Shown here: positions 1 to 11,483 of the stretch, one piece after another
How the letters are laid out: the number at the start of each line of letters is the position of its first letter
Numbering within the stretch: the first letter of the stretch is position 1
Assembly (NCBI GenBank): GCA_025618425.1
Contig: CM046835.1
Location: 20,424,308 to 20,488,307, forward strand
DNA: 64,000 nt
Direction of reading: 5' to 3'
Origin: Heliocidaris tuberculata
Lineage: Eukaryota > Echinodermata > Echinoidea > Camarodonta > Echinometridae
Notes under the pieces: model-generated
The model's database searches: none
The model's input: only the letters and a program-made list of their open reading frames with translations
Told to the model about the DNA's origin: nothing
Position numbers and translations under genes: made by a program

Positions 1-1070
1 ATATCTTCCTGACTGGAACGGTTTCGAATGGTTCATGTACAACTCCATATCATCAAGAAAATGGCAGCCCCCATGTAAAGTGTTAGCAGATGATACTGTG
101 TGCTAGAATGTCTTGATTTAAACCATTTTCTAATATTTTATTTCTAAAGTGATACAGGCCAATAATATAAGAATATATTACACCTTTGAACATAATTACA
201 TTTATATTCTGGGGTTAATTCTCCTTTTAGATTAATTTCAACATTCACGTAGCGACATTAAATGTAAAGACTTGCCCAATGGCTATACACATCACATATA
301 CCAGACAGCTACAAAAATTGACAGGTTACTGACAAACTCTTCTCTCCTGCCAGACACATTCTTCTCAAAATAATTTTTCCTTGGACTAATCTCGCTCATC
401 CATCTTTTCCCTTTCCCCCTGTCACGCAGGTAAAATCCATGACGGACCCCCTGTCATGCCCTCTGGGGCAGTCGCAGGTTAATTGACCAATGACAGAAAC
501 TGACCATTGTCAGGTTCCAGTCCAACAGAGAACTGGAACAAGGGGAAGTCCTGGTCTAATTCATGGTCCAATTTATCTGGGCCGTATCGAGCTTCATCTC
601 ATAACAGCTATGCCCTGCTCTTCCTCTTTCATCAGGAGAGGAGAAGTGGTTATAATAAGCAGGATAAAATGTTTGTTGCTTTTAGTTAACTCATTCAAGA
701 CTAAGCCTGATATAACTTGACACAAAACCCTGGGAGAGTGATGTCAAAAGGTAATGAAGTTGTCTGCGTAGGTTTCAAATTCTTTTGTTTGATCCCCATT
801 AGTGCAACACAGAAAAAAAACCCAGGATTTTGTTCTTCAAAACTTTATAGCTTAACCCCTTACAAGCAAATGAGCTAATGTTTTTTTTTCAAGAAAAGTG
901 AAAAAATTCAAGAAAGATATTACATCAAATTACAAAAGCTGTGTGAAAAAGAAACATTTCTCGAACTCATTTCTCTGTTAATGTTTTTACAAATAGGTTA
1001 AAGACTATTTGTAGCAAATTATTTGATAGACAGATCATATCATTAATAAAGACACCATTTTGAAATTAAA

Positions 1071-1312
1071 TTAACCCCTTCCATGCCACCCGATTTTTGA
1101 GAAATTGTTAAAAATGAACTTTTAAGAGTTAAATATGAACTTTCAATGAGTTTTTTCTTGAGCAAACTGGGCAAAGATATGTTGTATAGGAATAAACATT
1201 ATATTGAAGGCACAGGTTTCTGTATGAGGAAGATATTTTAAGGCGATTTTGAGCCTAAATGCAACTCAAATTTATGGGCAGGATTTGCCACCCACGGCAT
1301 GGGAGGGGTTAA
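1071..1312 (+). mobile_element. TTAA-flanked short element, family A (piggyBac-MITE-like)
   Basis: Bounded by TTAA at both sides, with ends reading CCCCTTCCATGCC and GGCATGGGAGGGG as an inverted repeat of about 13 bp. The same ~240-bp sequence recurs in inverted orientation at 11484-11944. TTAA target duplication with termini starting CCC is the pattern of piggyBac-type elements. The copy is too short to encode a transposase, so it would be non-autonomous. Confidence 0.7.
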
Positions 1313-1353
1313 ACAACCATCAATCAACTGTGTTATGGGGAGCAAGACACCCG

Positions 1354-1390
1354 CCCCCCCCCCCCCCCCCACCAAAAAAAAAAAAAAAAA
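1354..1390 (+). repeat. C-run then A-run
   Basis: Seventeen C followed, after ACC, by about seventeen A. Homopolymer lengths here are likely unreliable. Confidence 0.85.
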
Positions 1391-2763
1391 TAGAAAAAAA
1401 GAAAATATCTGATTGAACTATAAAAAAAAATTAAAAATGGAGACCATATAAAATATAAGTACTTATAAGAGTATGTACTCCAGCATTTTAAGATGTACAC
1501 CTTTCAGGCACAAGAGAAGACAATCTACAGTGTGAGGAAGTACCTTTAAAAGATTGAGTAATCAATGACTAAACTAATTATGTTGGCAGGAGACATGGGA
1601 GTCTGTGTGAAAAGGGCAAGTAATTATCAAGTTTGTTATCTAGCCATTGTCCCAGACGTCATATTTCCTGCTCTGAAGATAAGCCTACTGTCTGCATGCT
1701 ACTGTCTCCCATCATATTAAATCTCCATTATTTTCATGTAAACAAATTAATTGCTTTCGGAATGCAGAAACTCTCATATTTAGTTATGGATGTTTGGGAA
1801 AATGTTCTGGAAGATATTTTGTATAGAGCCTGATTGATGGATATTTGACAAATTTTGAAAGTTTGAACTCCTGTAGGTAATAAGTATTTAAGTGAAGCAA
1901 GCTATTTTATGTTTCATTGTGAAGTGTAAAACTGAGGGAGTTGAAATTTGATAAAATCTGGTTGCCATGGTCTGCTACTAAAATAATCCATAAAATATTC
2001 CATGTCATGGATGGACAAAATGCCTACTCTTAACTGAGCAGGCTCTATAATACTTTGGACAATGTTCTAAAATGGGTTGCAACTTTCCTATAGACCCACA
2101 TGCATTCACTTGACCAAAGTACAAATGAAATAGTACATATTATGTACCTAGGCTCTGACCACATGCATGGATAGGTACGTTACTCACGATTCTGACACCA
2201 CAACAAACATTTCCAAATAATATGCTCCACATTTTGAGGACAAGGGGAAAGAACTGATACCAAAACCAAAGTTACCAAACGTATAGGGGCATGATGTACT
2301 GTACCATATGTCTTTTGTGGCATTTAATTCCCACACATCAAAATTCTAACAATTAAAGATCTAAATGAAACAATGCTACATGTATATTTCCCACTTTCAA
2401 CTAGGCTGCTACTGCATTTTTGGTGATATGCACTCAAGAAATACATGGTTTACTAATTAACATATCTACACTCAGCAAAAAAAGAAAGTTAACACTTAAG
2501 TTCACATTTTTCATACAAGACTGTAATAATAGCCAATAAATTATATATTAAATTAAATTTAAAAGTAACTATCTTTCACTCTGTTAGGGCGACATAAAGA
2601 TAGATTTGTTTTTCTCTCCCACGATACAAAAGTAAAAATTGCAAAAAAGGACAATTTGCCATTGATGTGTAAATGCCCTTCCATATAACAATGGAAACAA
2701 AAGATCAAACTTACACAATGGCTTTATCTTTGAGTGAGAGACTTGGTTGAAACTGCATGATCA

Positions 2764-2830
2764 AGCTTTTGCTCTCTCTCTCTCTCTCTTTCCCACAAAA
2801 AAAAAAGAAAAAAAAAGAGAGAGAAGAAGC
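2764..2830 (+). repeat. (CT)n tract facing an A/GA tract, hairpin-capable
   Basis: AGCTTTTG(CT)n is followed within ~25 bases by (A)n(GA)n and AAGAAGCTT, so the two simple tracts can pair. No other function suggested. Confidence 0.6.
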
Positions 2831-3405
2831 TTCTGTTAAGTCCAAATTTAAATGGGATCTTGAGTAGCCACAAGGGTGAATAAATGTCCAAAATTTAAAT
2901 TTCTCATGAAATTGAAGGCTGAGTAAAATGTAACGAGAGTGTAGGGTTATTCAGTGGCATAGTGTGTGGGATTAAGAACACTGCATTTTAGGGAACACTA
3001 TTGCTGGGTTCAATAGCGTACCCCCAAAATGCATTGTCCTTAATTTCCCATGTTTAGGCTACTCCTTGGCCCATTTTTACATTTGAAGACTGATTTTTTT
3101 TTCAAGTGCAATGAACCATGCAAACTTTTATCATGCTTTGTTTTAATTTTCAGTGCAATATTACTGTGAATTTCGAGTTGTTTTACTTTTAAAAATTTAG
3201 TTGTTGTTACATTTTTGTAACTTTTACTTTGGCACATTGGAACAGTTAAATGAATGTGTTCACTCATGCATAAAGTTTCACTTTGTGTTCACCTACTAGA
3301 TCAACAGACAATAGACCTGTTCACAAAGTTATTCAAATTTCTGGATGTTTTTTTCCTAGGGACCTAGTAACGGGGTACCCATTAACCTGTTATTAATGAA
3401 TGAAC

Positions 3406-3426
3406 TACATGTACATGTACATGTAC
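3406..3426 (+). repeat. (ACATGT) palindromic repeat
   Basis: ACATGTACATGTACATGTAC. Self-complementary hexamer repeat. Single ACATGTA motifs are scattered through the whole window; a second array is at 31706-31730 (52155-52179 in copy 2). Confidence 0.85.
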
Positions 3427-4193
3427 AATACCTGGAATCCAGTTTGCATACATACTTGTTGCTATGTCTGACAAGCCTCTGACAGCTTTCAGGTTGTCAA
3501 GAACAACCTTTATTTTAAAAGTATGCATAAAATTTGAATATATTTGTGAACAGATCTATTCCTTTAATTTGATATATAATTTATTGATTTTTATGAAGTC
3601 TTCTACAAAAAATCTGAACTTGAAAAAGTGTTTACTAAATTATTTTTGTGCTGAGTGTATTATTACAAGGTTATGAAGCTCTCAAATAATACAAAACAAA
3701 CAAAGAATGGAAATAATTAAATATAGATTTCTCTATATACAATTATCTATGCTTTTAATCACCTGACCTGACTTTCTGTGGAAGAATATTGTTTTGGTAT
3801 ACGTCATATACCACCCTCAGAGCCAAGCCTACGTGAAGTTGAAATCTAGGCCAAGCATTATCTACCTTTGATTCAACCATCACGAGGGGCCTTTCCTGAT
3901 CATCACTATGACATCAAGAACAGTTTCACAAGATTATCTCAAACTGACCCCCATTGTAGCAAGGCTGAACGTGCAAAGAAAGCCCTCTATATTTAGGACA
4001 GTATAGGTCAAGCACGTATACATGTCCACTCATATCAGGTACAAGTTATACAGCATTAACCCATTACATATGGGAGCTGGTTAGTTTCTGCATTAAGCAT
4101 ATAGGAATTAGATAATTCAGTAGTCAATGGGTCAAGAGTTACATTTAAATGCAAGTCTATGACAATTTGACATACGTATGTCATCACATATCT

Positions 4194-4331
4194 GGGCCCT
4201 GTTTCATAAAACTTGTCATCAATGACAAGTTGCAATAAGTGTTATAAGCTACTGAAATCCTTGCATCTGATTGGCTGAGAGCAAATTTGTTGGTAAAAAT
4301 CACTGACAATACACTTGATGAAACGCCCCCC
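4194..4331 (+). mobile_element. GGGCCCTGTTTCATAAAACT fold-back element
   Basis: Ends GGGCCCTGTTTCATAAAACT and ACTTGATGAAACGCCCCC form an imperfect terminal inverted repeat around ~100 bp containing TGATTGGCTGAGAGCAAATT. A close relative in the opposite orientation sits at 30381-30518. This kind of sequence is, to my knowledge, very common in sea urchin DNA. Confidence 0.65.
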
Positions 4332-4596
4332 TGTACATAACCTTTCCCTCTGGTTAAAAAAGTGTAACAAGGTCTTATGGGATGGAAACAGGTTATCAGA
4401 ATCGCTACTTTAGATTTTTAAAGGTCAAGTGAATGTTTAAGTAGCATTGATTGCAAGAAATCTCCAACAAATGCAGAGAAGCTTAGTAATTTCAGGATTT
4501 TATGGGTAACATTGAAAACAATTTAAAATGTACTTCACATGTCACAAACCTCTTAACCTTCCTAAAGTTGTAGGCAGGAAATGCTGACCAAGAACT

Positions 4597-4820
4597 TTAA
4601 GGGCAATTCCATGCAGAGTTTCCCTGTACAACATATGACATTTTTCCATATATTTCATCCATAAATGAAAAATTACCTGATATGACCATGACTATAAATG
4701 GTAATACCAGGAAGCATCATTATTCACTGGTCATATCAACAGATTATTCATTTTGGGATGAAATATGTTGAAAAAATACATTATGTCGTACGGGGAAAGA
4801 CTGCACGGAATCACCCTTAA
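4597..4820. mobile_element. 224-bp TTAA-bounded fold-back element
   Basis: Nearly the whole interval is one imperfect hairpin. The left arm begins TTAAGGGCAATTCCATGCAG; the right arm read in reverse begins TTAAGGGTGATTCCGTGCAG. Similarity continues through CATATTTCATCC to a central loop near 4700, so each arm is roughly 100 bp. No coding capacity. Confidence 0.7.
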
Positions 4821-6059
4821 TGGAGATCTTTAAAAAGAGAAAACTACTTCTTTGTTCTCAAAACCTCCTTCAAGACTTTCAGTCAGTGGGATTTCAGCAT
4901 AGACCTTTTTTTTGTTGTTGTTCTCTTCCATTAATTTTTTTTCTGCCAGAGCTTTTTAAAAAAGTTCCATAGCAACATGTAAATGTCTCCATTCACTCTT
5001 TCATGTACACAACATTTGGACAAAAAGTAGCTAGCTTTCCTTAATCCTGAAACAGGAAGAGCTATAGGCATAGTGAAGTTTGATCTAAATTGAAGCCATG
5101 TTTCTAAATCTCATTCGATGATACAAAAATCAAAACTCAAAATTTTACTCTTAATATTGCGTTTGTGATATTTTTCTGCACGTAACTGCACAAATAATCT
5201 GATATATGTGAATCAGTGGGAAATAAGTCTTTATATCTTACTCCAGTCAGTGTCATTCAAAGATTCATGTAGCTATTCCAGACAAGAAACACACAAGGCT
5301 CAGCCATGACAGGCATTGATGATGGAAGATAGTCTGGCAACTCTTAGGAAACATCTTACTCATCTTTGTACCACCATGGCAAGACACTTTCAAAACTGTT
5401 CCATATTAGCAACCCTTTTGGCAATCTGATGCTCTCTGATAACTAGATAAATACAGAATAAATGTGTAGACACAATAACAGGTGTACAGTATTATCCTAC
5501 TTCCTATCAAAGTGCAGCTTGGGTATTGATCTCTTTGATGGAAGAGCCCAAACAGCTAAACATTTTTGTAAGGTTCGTGACAAAGCTCACTGACATTACA
5601 AGGAAATCATGGACTTATTAATTTCTATCCAAACCACAGATGATCTCACTTTTCTTGGGATAAAGGGAGAGGGAGAGATAACTTGGCAGAGGTGAAAGAT
5701 ATACGCACATGCATCAAATGCATTGCACTGCACGTGACGTGTGTCCCTGCTTTAAAAATATCAGCAATACCGAGAAGAGTTGAACAAATGGCCTTGTCAC
5801 CACAATAGAATGATAGCTGAATTAAGATACCTTGATAAAACGAGGTGCAAAATCCTCACACTTGCTAACAATAGCATCACAGATTCTTCAGAAATACCAC
5901 AAATAACATTTCTTTCTAAGAAATGCTAAAGCCTAACTACCTTATACATACTAATAATGATGAAAGATGGTTACGTGTTGATGTTTGAAAACCTAGGAGG
6001 TTGCTGTACATGTGAGTGTGTTCAGTGCACCTAGTTACATCTCCATGCATTTTAAGGCC

Positions 6060-6860
6060 TGTTTTTTTAGATCCGATTCTGTGAAAGACATTTTAAAACA
6101 TCAATGGGCCCTAAAAAAAGTTCAGCAAAGGGTTCTCAATCTGACAAGAAGAGGTGAGGACCTAGCAAAAGTTTAGATCTGTTAGGATATATTTTGAAAT
6201 CTAAAAGATCTTCTGAAGAGTTCATGAAAAGTGTCTTCTTTCTCAACAAAAGGTGAAAACCAAGCTTTGGGCCAACTAAGGAAGGACAAGACATTTCAAA
6301 TATCTAGGCTTAGATCTTAATAATGGTCATACAGATCCTGATAAAGATCATGAAGATTATAGTCAGAGTTTACCAAATATGTCATCATTGTCACTGATGG
6401 TTGAGGACATGGCACAGGTTTGACCCTCTTAAGATACATTCTATTGTATCCCATGTTCAACCAGGGTGCTTTAAATGTCAAGAAAAGTTGAGAACCTGGC
6501 TGAAGTCTCATTCTCCAATTTCATAAGGCATTTTACTATGTAAATAATCATCAAACAACAAAAATCCCCATGGTCAAGAAAAGGTGAGAAGCAAGTTAAT
6601 GTCTGCCTCAGTTAAATGACAAGACATTTAAAAACATCTCAGGTTAGATCCTCATAAGGACCCTAAAAGAGGTTCACAAGGAAGTCCTCAATGTCAAGAA
6701 AAGGTGAGAACTATTTGGCTTGGTTTAATGACAAGATATTTTGAAGATATCTAGGGTTAGATCCTCATAAAGACCTTTCGAAGAGTTCCCTGAGGAAGCC
6801 CCCAATGTCAGTGATGACTTAAGACCTTGCCTGTGGTTTACACTGTTAGGATCACATAGG
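6060..6860. repeat. Degenerate tandem repeat around GTCAAGAAAAGGTGAGAA
   Basis: About six diverged units marked by AAGAAAAGGTGAGAA-like blocks at roughly 6140, 6245, 6478, 6573, 6695 and, more decayed, 6807. Between them are recurring TTAGATCCTCATAAGGACC and GACAAGACATTT blocks. Unit length is about 95 to 130 bp with one longer gap. Open frames here are repeat translations. Confidence 0.75.
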
Positions 6861-7140
6861 CATATCAGATGTCACATCATCAAGTCCCGATACCAATCTG
6901 GGCTAGTAATGACGTTTTATCTGAGCAAGGATGGTTATGTACAGGTACACGTACATAGAGGAGCTCTTGAAAGAGTGAAAGTAAACCTTGCGAAACCTAA
7001 AACGTGGGAAGCGGAAGAAATGAAAAGCTTCCCCTCATCTCGATACGATCTGACTCACTATCCTCCTATCTGAGTCAAGTCTAAACAGGATACTCTCCTC
7101 TCTCAATCTCTCTTTCTCTCTCTCTCTCTGCATCATCTTT

Positions 7141-7615
7141 TCCAGACTCCAGCTTCCCAAAGGAGTGGGCGGGGTTGGCCAACTGGGGTGAATGTCTCCC
7201 TACCCTTCACCGAAGCTACTGTCCTCCAATTTATAGATGTAAACGTAAATGTAGGCCTTTACAGACAGGGAAGGGGTAAGGGGGAGGGGGAGCTTGAAAG
7301 TCTGCCATTTCTATCACTTCACTGCTATCTCTATACTCAATCTTCCCAAGGGTGTGGGTGGGGCTGACTAACTGGGGTCAATGTCTTTCCTACCCTTCAC
7401 AAGAGCTACTGCCCTGCTCTGTTATATAAACCTTTAACCAGGAAGATGAGGGAGTGGGGGTTTCAATATCTGCCATTTTGCCCTTTTCTTCGTACACAGT
7501 ATTATTTCAACACTTTGTCATCTCTTGTCGGTGGGTGTTGGCTGACTAACAAGGTTCAATGTCTCTTTACCTGTCACAAGGGCTACTGTCCTCTTTGAGA
7601 CAGTAAACCACAATA
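7141..7615. repeat. Three diverged tandem units of ~120-190 bp
   Basis: Each unit contains a G-rich GGGTGTGGGTGGGGCTGACT-like block, then ACTGGGGTCAATGTCT, then CCCTTCACAAGAGCTACTG. Approximate unit starts are 7141, 7331 and 7499; the third is the most decayed and shortest. Confidence 0.75.
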
Positions 7616-9159
7616 AGTAGATTCCTCTTTTGTGAAAATACAAGTAGATCCCCATTTCTATTGTGTTTTAGGCAACATATTTGTAGAAGGTAAAATTTAT
7701 GATATTTTGTGAGTCTAAGCACCGTCTGCAGGATATAAAATTATTTCAAGATAAACAATAACATGTCTCATACAGGAAAAGCATGATCATATTAATGGCC
7801 ATAATCATAGCTAAGAAAATAAAACATTTGCAGCTTAATTTTGACAGGTACCAGGTACGCTATAAGACAGTATATGCCTGTGAGCCTACATTACATGGAC
7901 AAAAAGCAACCGGGAAAGCTATTGCTGAAAATCCTATCCATGGGATAATGCAAACATAAAGGCTGGGTTTGGAGACCACTTCTCTCTCTTCACTTAACCA
8001 TAGCACCTGGTAATACACAATTGAGAAAATTGCATCCAACTTTTTCTCTTGCAAAAGGCTATTACATATATACACGCAAGCCATATTCATGCCAGTCACT
8101 AAATAAACTGTCATTCTGTTTCAGTTTATATTTAAGAAAGCCGAAAACTTAAAGAGGTGAAATTCTAGACTGACAAGTTCCAAAATATTCTATACTTGTG
8201 GGTCAAATCTCAAAGTAGACAGGAAGATTCCTTTAAATCCAATCATGCTATTTGTGAAACAGGACATCAAGAGGGAGCATGGATACAAAAGTGATTGCAT
8301 GACAGAGACTGCTGTGCACACTTCCTGTCTTCCCATCATGCCTAGCAACCAGGATGATAACAACAGGCCATCATAACAGCCCAGAGACAAACACCCAGCT
8401 GAGTGCTTTATGACGGTGTGCTTACACACAAGCATTGTTAATGATTTTCAATGGTAAACTCCCACTACACAAGATGGATGACATATTTATCACGTGTGAG
8501 GCTGATAGACATGTTCATGTCAAATGTCCTACATTTCTACAAGGCACAATCCATAGCTTTGAACTGCTGAATTGTTTGTATGTAAATTGTCACTGAGCTA
8601 TGTACATCATAACTACTACAAGTTCGAAAACATGTACAGAAGTATACAAGTACAAGTGTTTAATGTACGTGTATCTTTAGACAGTGAATATGTGTCTGTT
8701 GGGCTCGATGCATCCCTTGATCACTTTATTACAAACCTTACTTCCCAAAATTGTTGGTAATTGCAACTGTAAACATTGCTTATGTGATTATTTTCAATCC
8801 ATTGGATGACATATCTAATTTAACTTTTGAGGCGTACTTCTACAACTAAAATAAAAACATGATGCTGATGGATATTTTTCTGAGAATGTCCTCAGTGGTC
8901 CCAGGACTAAAAAATTTAAGGATGGACCCTAAGCCCAAAGAGAGAGAAAGTTAAGTGTGAATGCTCAAGCACTAAGGTCTGTCCTAGAACTGCATGACAG
9001 GTCCTGGCAGCAATCTATAATAACAAATAGATATTTCCTCTGGAAACGGTTTAATCTCATTGCTGGCAGCCGTTCACAGCCTATTCGGGGATATTCCAGA
9101 AATTGTCACGAACAGGCACCAAGGAACAATTTGACTAGGATTTATTGGGGCATGTAATT

Positions 9160-10505
9160 GAAAGTCCTTTGTTTCCTGGAGTCCTTCGTTCGACCATGAG
9201 CAATCTTCATGAAGGAAAGGGAGGTGCACCTTCCTCCTAAGTCTTGCCATATTGCAAGGTACGACAGGCATCTGTCACTGCCGCTTGAAAAGTAGACAGA
9301 CTCTGATGATCGCTAAATGATCCTTCCTTTCTAAGATCTTTCTCTAAGAAGAATGTAGGAAAGGGTGGTACACCTTCTAAGCTCTCCCACATGGGAATAT
9401 ATAATTACCATTTTTAGAAAATAGACAGACTCTGATAATAATAAATAGTCCATCCTTTCTTAATTTTTTAAACAAGAAAAAATGTACATATCGGAAAGGG
9501 TGGTACATCTGCTAAACTTTTCCATATGGGACTCCATATAGGAAATAGACATGCTTTCATAATGAAATATCCCTTCTTATTGCAATATCTTTCAGTGAAC
9601 AATTTAGGAAAATGATACTGTACATGTACACCTGCTAATCTTTCCCACATGGGTATCTGCCATTCTGCCAATACCATTTGGAAAATAGACTCTGATGATC
9701 ACTAAAAAAAAAAAATCCCTTCTTTATACAATCTGTCACTGCAATTCACTTATTAGGAAAGCAGATAACCTGCTAATTCTAAAGTTTTTCACAAGAGAAT
9801 CTCTAAGTACCATTTGCAAAATAGACAGACTTTGATGATCACAGAAAGTCCCCTATCTTCTCTGTAATCTTTTTTTGTGGGCTGGATAACAAAGGAAGTT
9901 ATATGTACACCTGCTAACATTTTTCACATAGTCATAGGAATATGTAAACTAGCATTAACAAAAAGAAAGAAGGCAAACCTTTATGATTACTAAAATATCC
10001 CTTCTTTCTGAAAATTCTTTATGTGAGCAATCTAGGAAAGGGTGGTACGCCTGCTAAGTTTTTCCACATGGTGCTCGGTCAGCACTAGTTGGATAATGTA
10101 TAGATTCTAATAATCACTAGACGATCATTTCTTTCTGCAACATTTCAGTGTGTGGGCAGCATAGGAAGGGAGGTACACCTGCTTATTATATAGCTTTTCA
10201 ACAAGGGAATCTGTGGGTGCCATTTGGTAAACAGACAGACTCTAGTGATCACTGAATTATCCTTCCTTCCAAGGGGTACACCTGCCATTATAACCTTTTC
10301 CACATGGGAATCTATCAGTACCATTTTGTAAGTAGACAGACTCTTATGACCAATTAAAGACCTTCTCCTGTCTCCATTGTAGTTCTGGGAGAAATGTAGG
10401 AAGGAGAAGCATTCCTCCATATTACATACAAGCTTTTCCACATGGCATACCAGTCCACACCATTTTAAAATAGACAGGCTTCGATGACTGACAAAAGATT
10501 CTTTC
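9160..10505. repeat. Degenerate minisatellite, about eleven units of ~100-145 bp
   Basis: Units are marked by AGACAGACTCTGATGATC followed by a CTTCCTTTCT-like block, then GGTGGTACACCTGCTAA and CCACATGGGAATCT. The marker recurs near 9296, 9424, 9547, 9686, 9824, 9976, 10103, 10234, 10337 and 10474, with a partial unit before 9296. Divergence between units is high. All frames across it are repeat translations. It lies on the 3' side of the last recognised RhoGAP exon, probably in an intron. Confidence 0.85.
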
Positions 10506-10667
10506 TCTGCTCATTAACTGAATACTTTAATAATGCCCTAGATGGCTAACCCCACCATGTGCACCCTGACAGCATATTCATTGTATCCTCTTTGTTCGCA
10601 TCCTAAATATGAAAAATTGCTCAAATGGACATTGACCAACTTTTCTTTCTGCTGGCTGTGCGATGCA

Positions 10668-10812
10668 TGCTCCGGCGACAATTAATCCGTGGTCAATATA
10701 CAACACTAACTGAATTCTTAACTTTAACCCATGACCAAACACTATACCTAACCCTATATCAAGTGATGAATTAAAGCCCAGAGCAATTGTCGCCGTAGCA
10801 CATGTTGGAGCA
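10668..10812. mobile_element. 145-bp element with GGCGACAATT inverted ends
   Basis: Left end TGCTCCGGCGACAATT and right end AATTGTCGCCGTAGCAC are inverted. The centre contains CCAAACACTATACCTAACCC and TTAAAGCCCAGAGCA. A relative with the same centre and right end is at about 26455-26590. Confidence 0.6.
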
Positions 10813-10971
10813 TCCTTTCAGGTATCACTGTTCAATGATTTTATAGAAATTATGTGAACAGTCAATAGGCTTGAAACATCTGAATTTCCAGTGTGACATG
10901 CACAAAATCACCTCCTAAATGAAATTCAAATGCACTTTTTACAAACTTGTGTTGGAAGTACATGCACTTAC

Positions 10972-11054
10972 CTTGAGTGTAGCTCTGTGTGTATCTGGTA
11001 GCACCAAGACAAGTAGATTAAGGCACTGGAGCTGCTTTTTCCGGTCTTTGATTT
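10972..11054 (-). CDS. ARHGAP18-like: ARHGAP18/28/40-like exon: RhoGAP domain, middle helix
   Basis: 83-nt internal exon, entering in phase 1 and leaving in phase 0. It encodes a segment ending KKQLQCLNLLVLVLPDTHRA then TLK. This matches the RhoGAP helix that reads roughly LQ-LNLLV-LLPD-NRDTLK in ARHGAP18. The donor is a strong GTAAGTGC (reverse strand of 10964-10971). The acceptor is AAAAG at 11055-11059, poor in pyrimidines next to the AG. A second AG nine bases inside the exon would also keep the frame, but it would shorten the loop relative to the family, so I chose the outer one. It is the last exon of the gene that I can find in the window; the following GAP-domain segment (the NKM / MAPNLF part) is not recognisable anywhere in 1-10971. 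Confidence 0.88.
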
Positions 11055-11069
11055 CTTTTCAAAAGGAAA

Positions 11070-11285
11070 CACAAGGAAAGATTATCTAGTAATTATGTTT
11101 ATCTAGTTTCTGCAATGGAAGTTTCATGGGTTGTTTGTTTTTAGACTGTTAGATCCAAGCAAGATTTAGGCTAAATTTCAATATGCTTTGCAATACACAA
11201 GAAAGATTATATGCTTATCGAGTAATTATGCTCATCTAGTATCCCAACAGGAAGTGTCTCACGGGTTGCTTGTTTGTATTTTGTC
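11070..11285. repeat. Diverged two-unit tandem duplication next to the exon at 10972-11054
   Basis: The first unit starts at about 11070 (CACAAGGAAAGATTATCTAG ... CATGGGTTGTTTGTTTTT) and the second at about 11195 (CACAAGAAAGATTATATGCT ... CACGGGTTGCTTGTTTGTAT), spacing ~125 bp. It is intronic, beginning about 15 bases from the acceptor. Confidence 0.65.
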
Positions 11286-11483
11286 AGTTAAATAAAAAAT
11301 GAAATTTTGCTTTGAAAAAGCTTGACTAAAGCTAATTTTGCTTCACAAAACAAGAAACTGAACGTAAACAAAAGTCTTAGAGAAATACAATCTAAATTAC
11401 AGAAAACATACATATAGGATGCCTGATATAAGTCAAGTACTTGATGATACCTCTGTTACACTGCCAAACTCATTCAATACAGA

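Larger units (their letters stand above)
1..10971. other. No exon recognised: intron or 3' flank of the RhoGAP gene
   Basis: I searched both strands for the expected next GAP-domain segment (NKM / MAPNLF-type) and for spliced open blocks with GT..AG ends and found none. The interval holds the TTAA and fold-back elements and tandem repeats listed separately, and otherwise AT-rich sequence. The short open frames here lack coding character. Confidence 0.6.
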
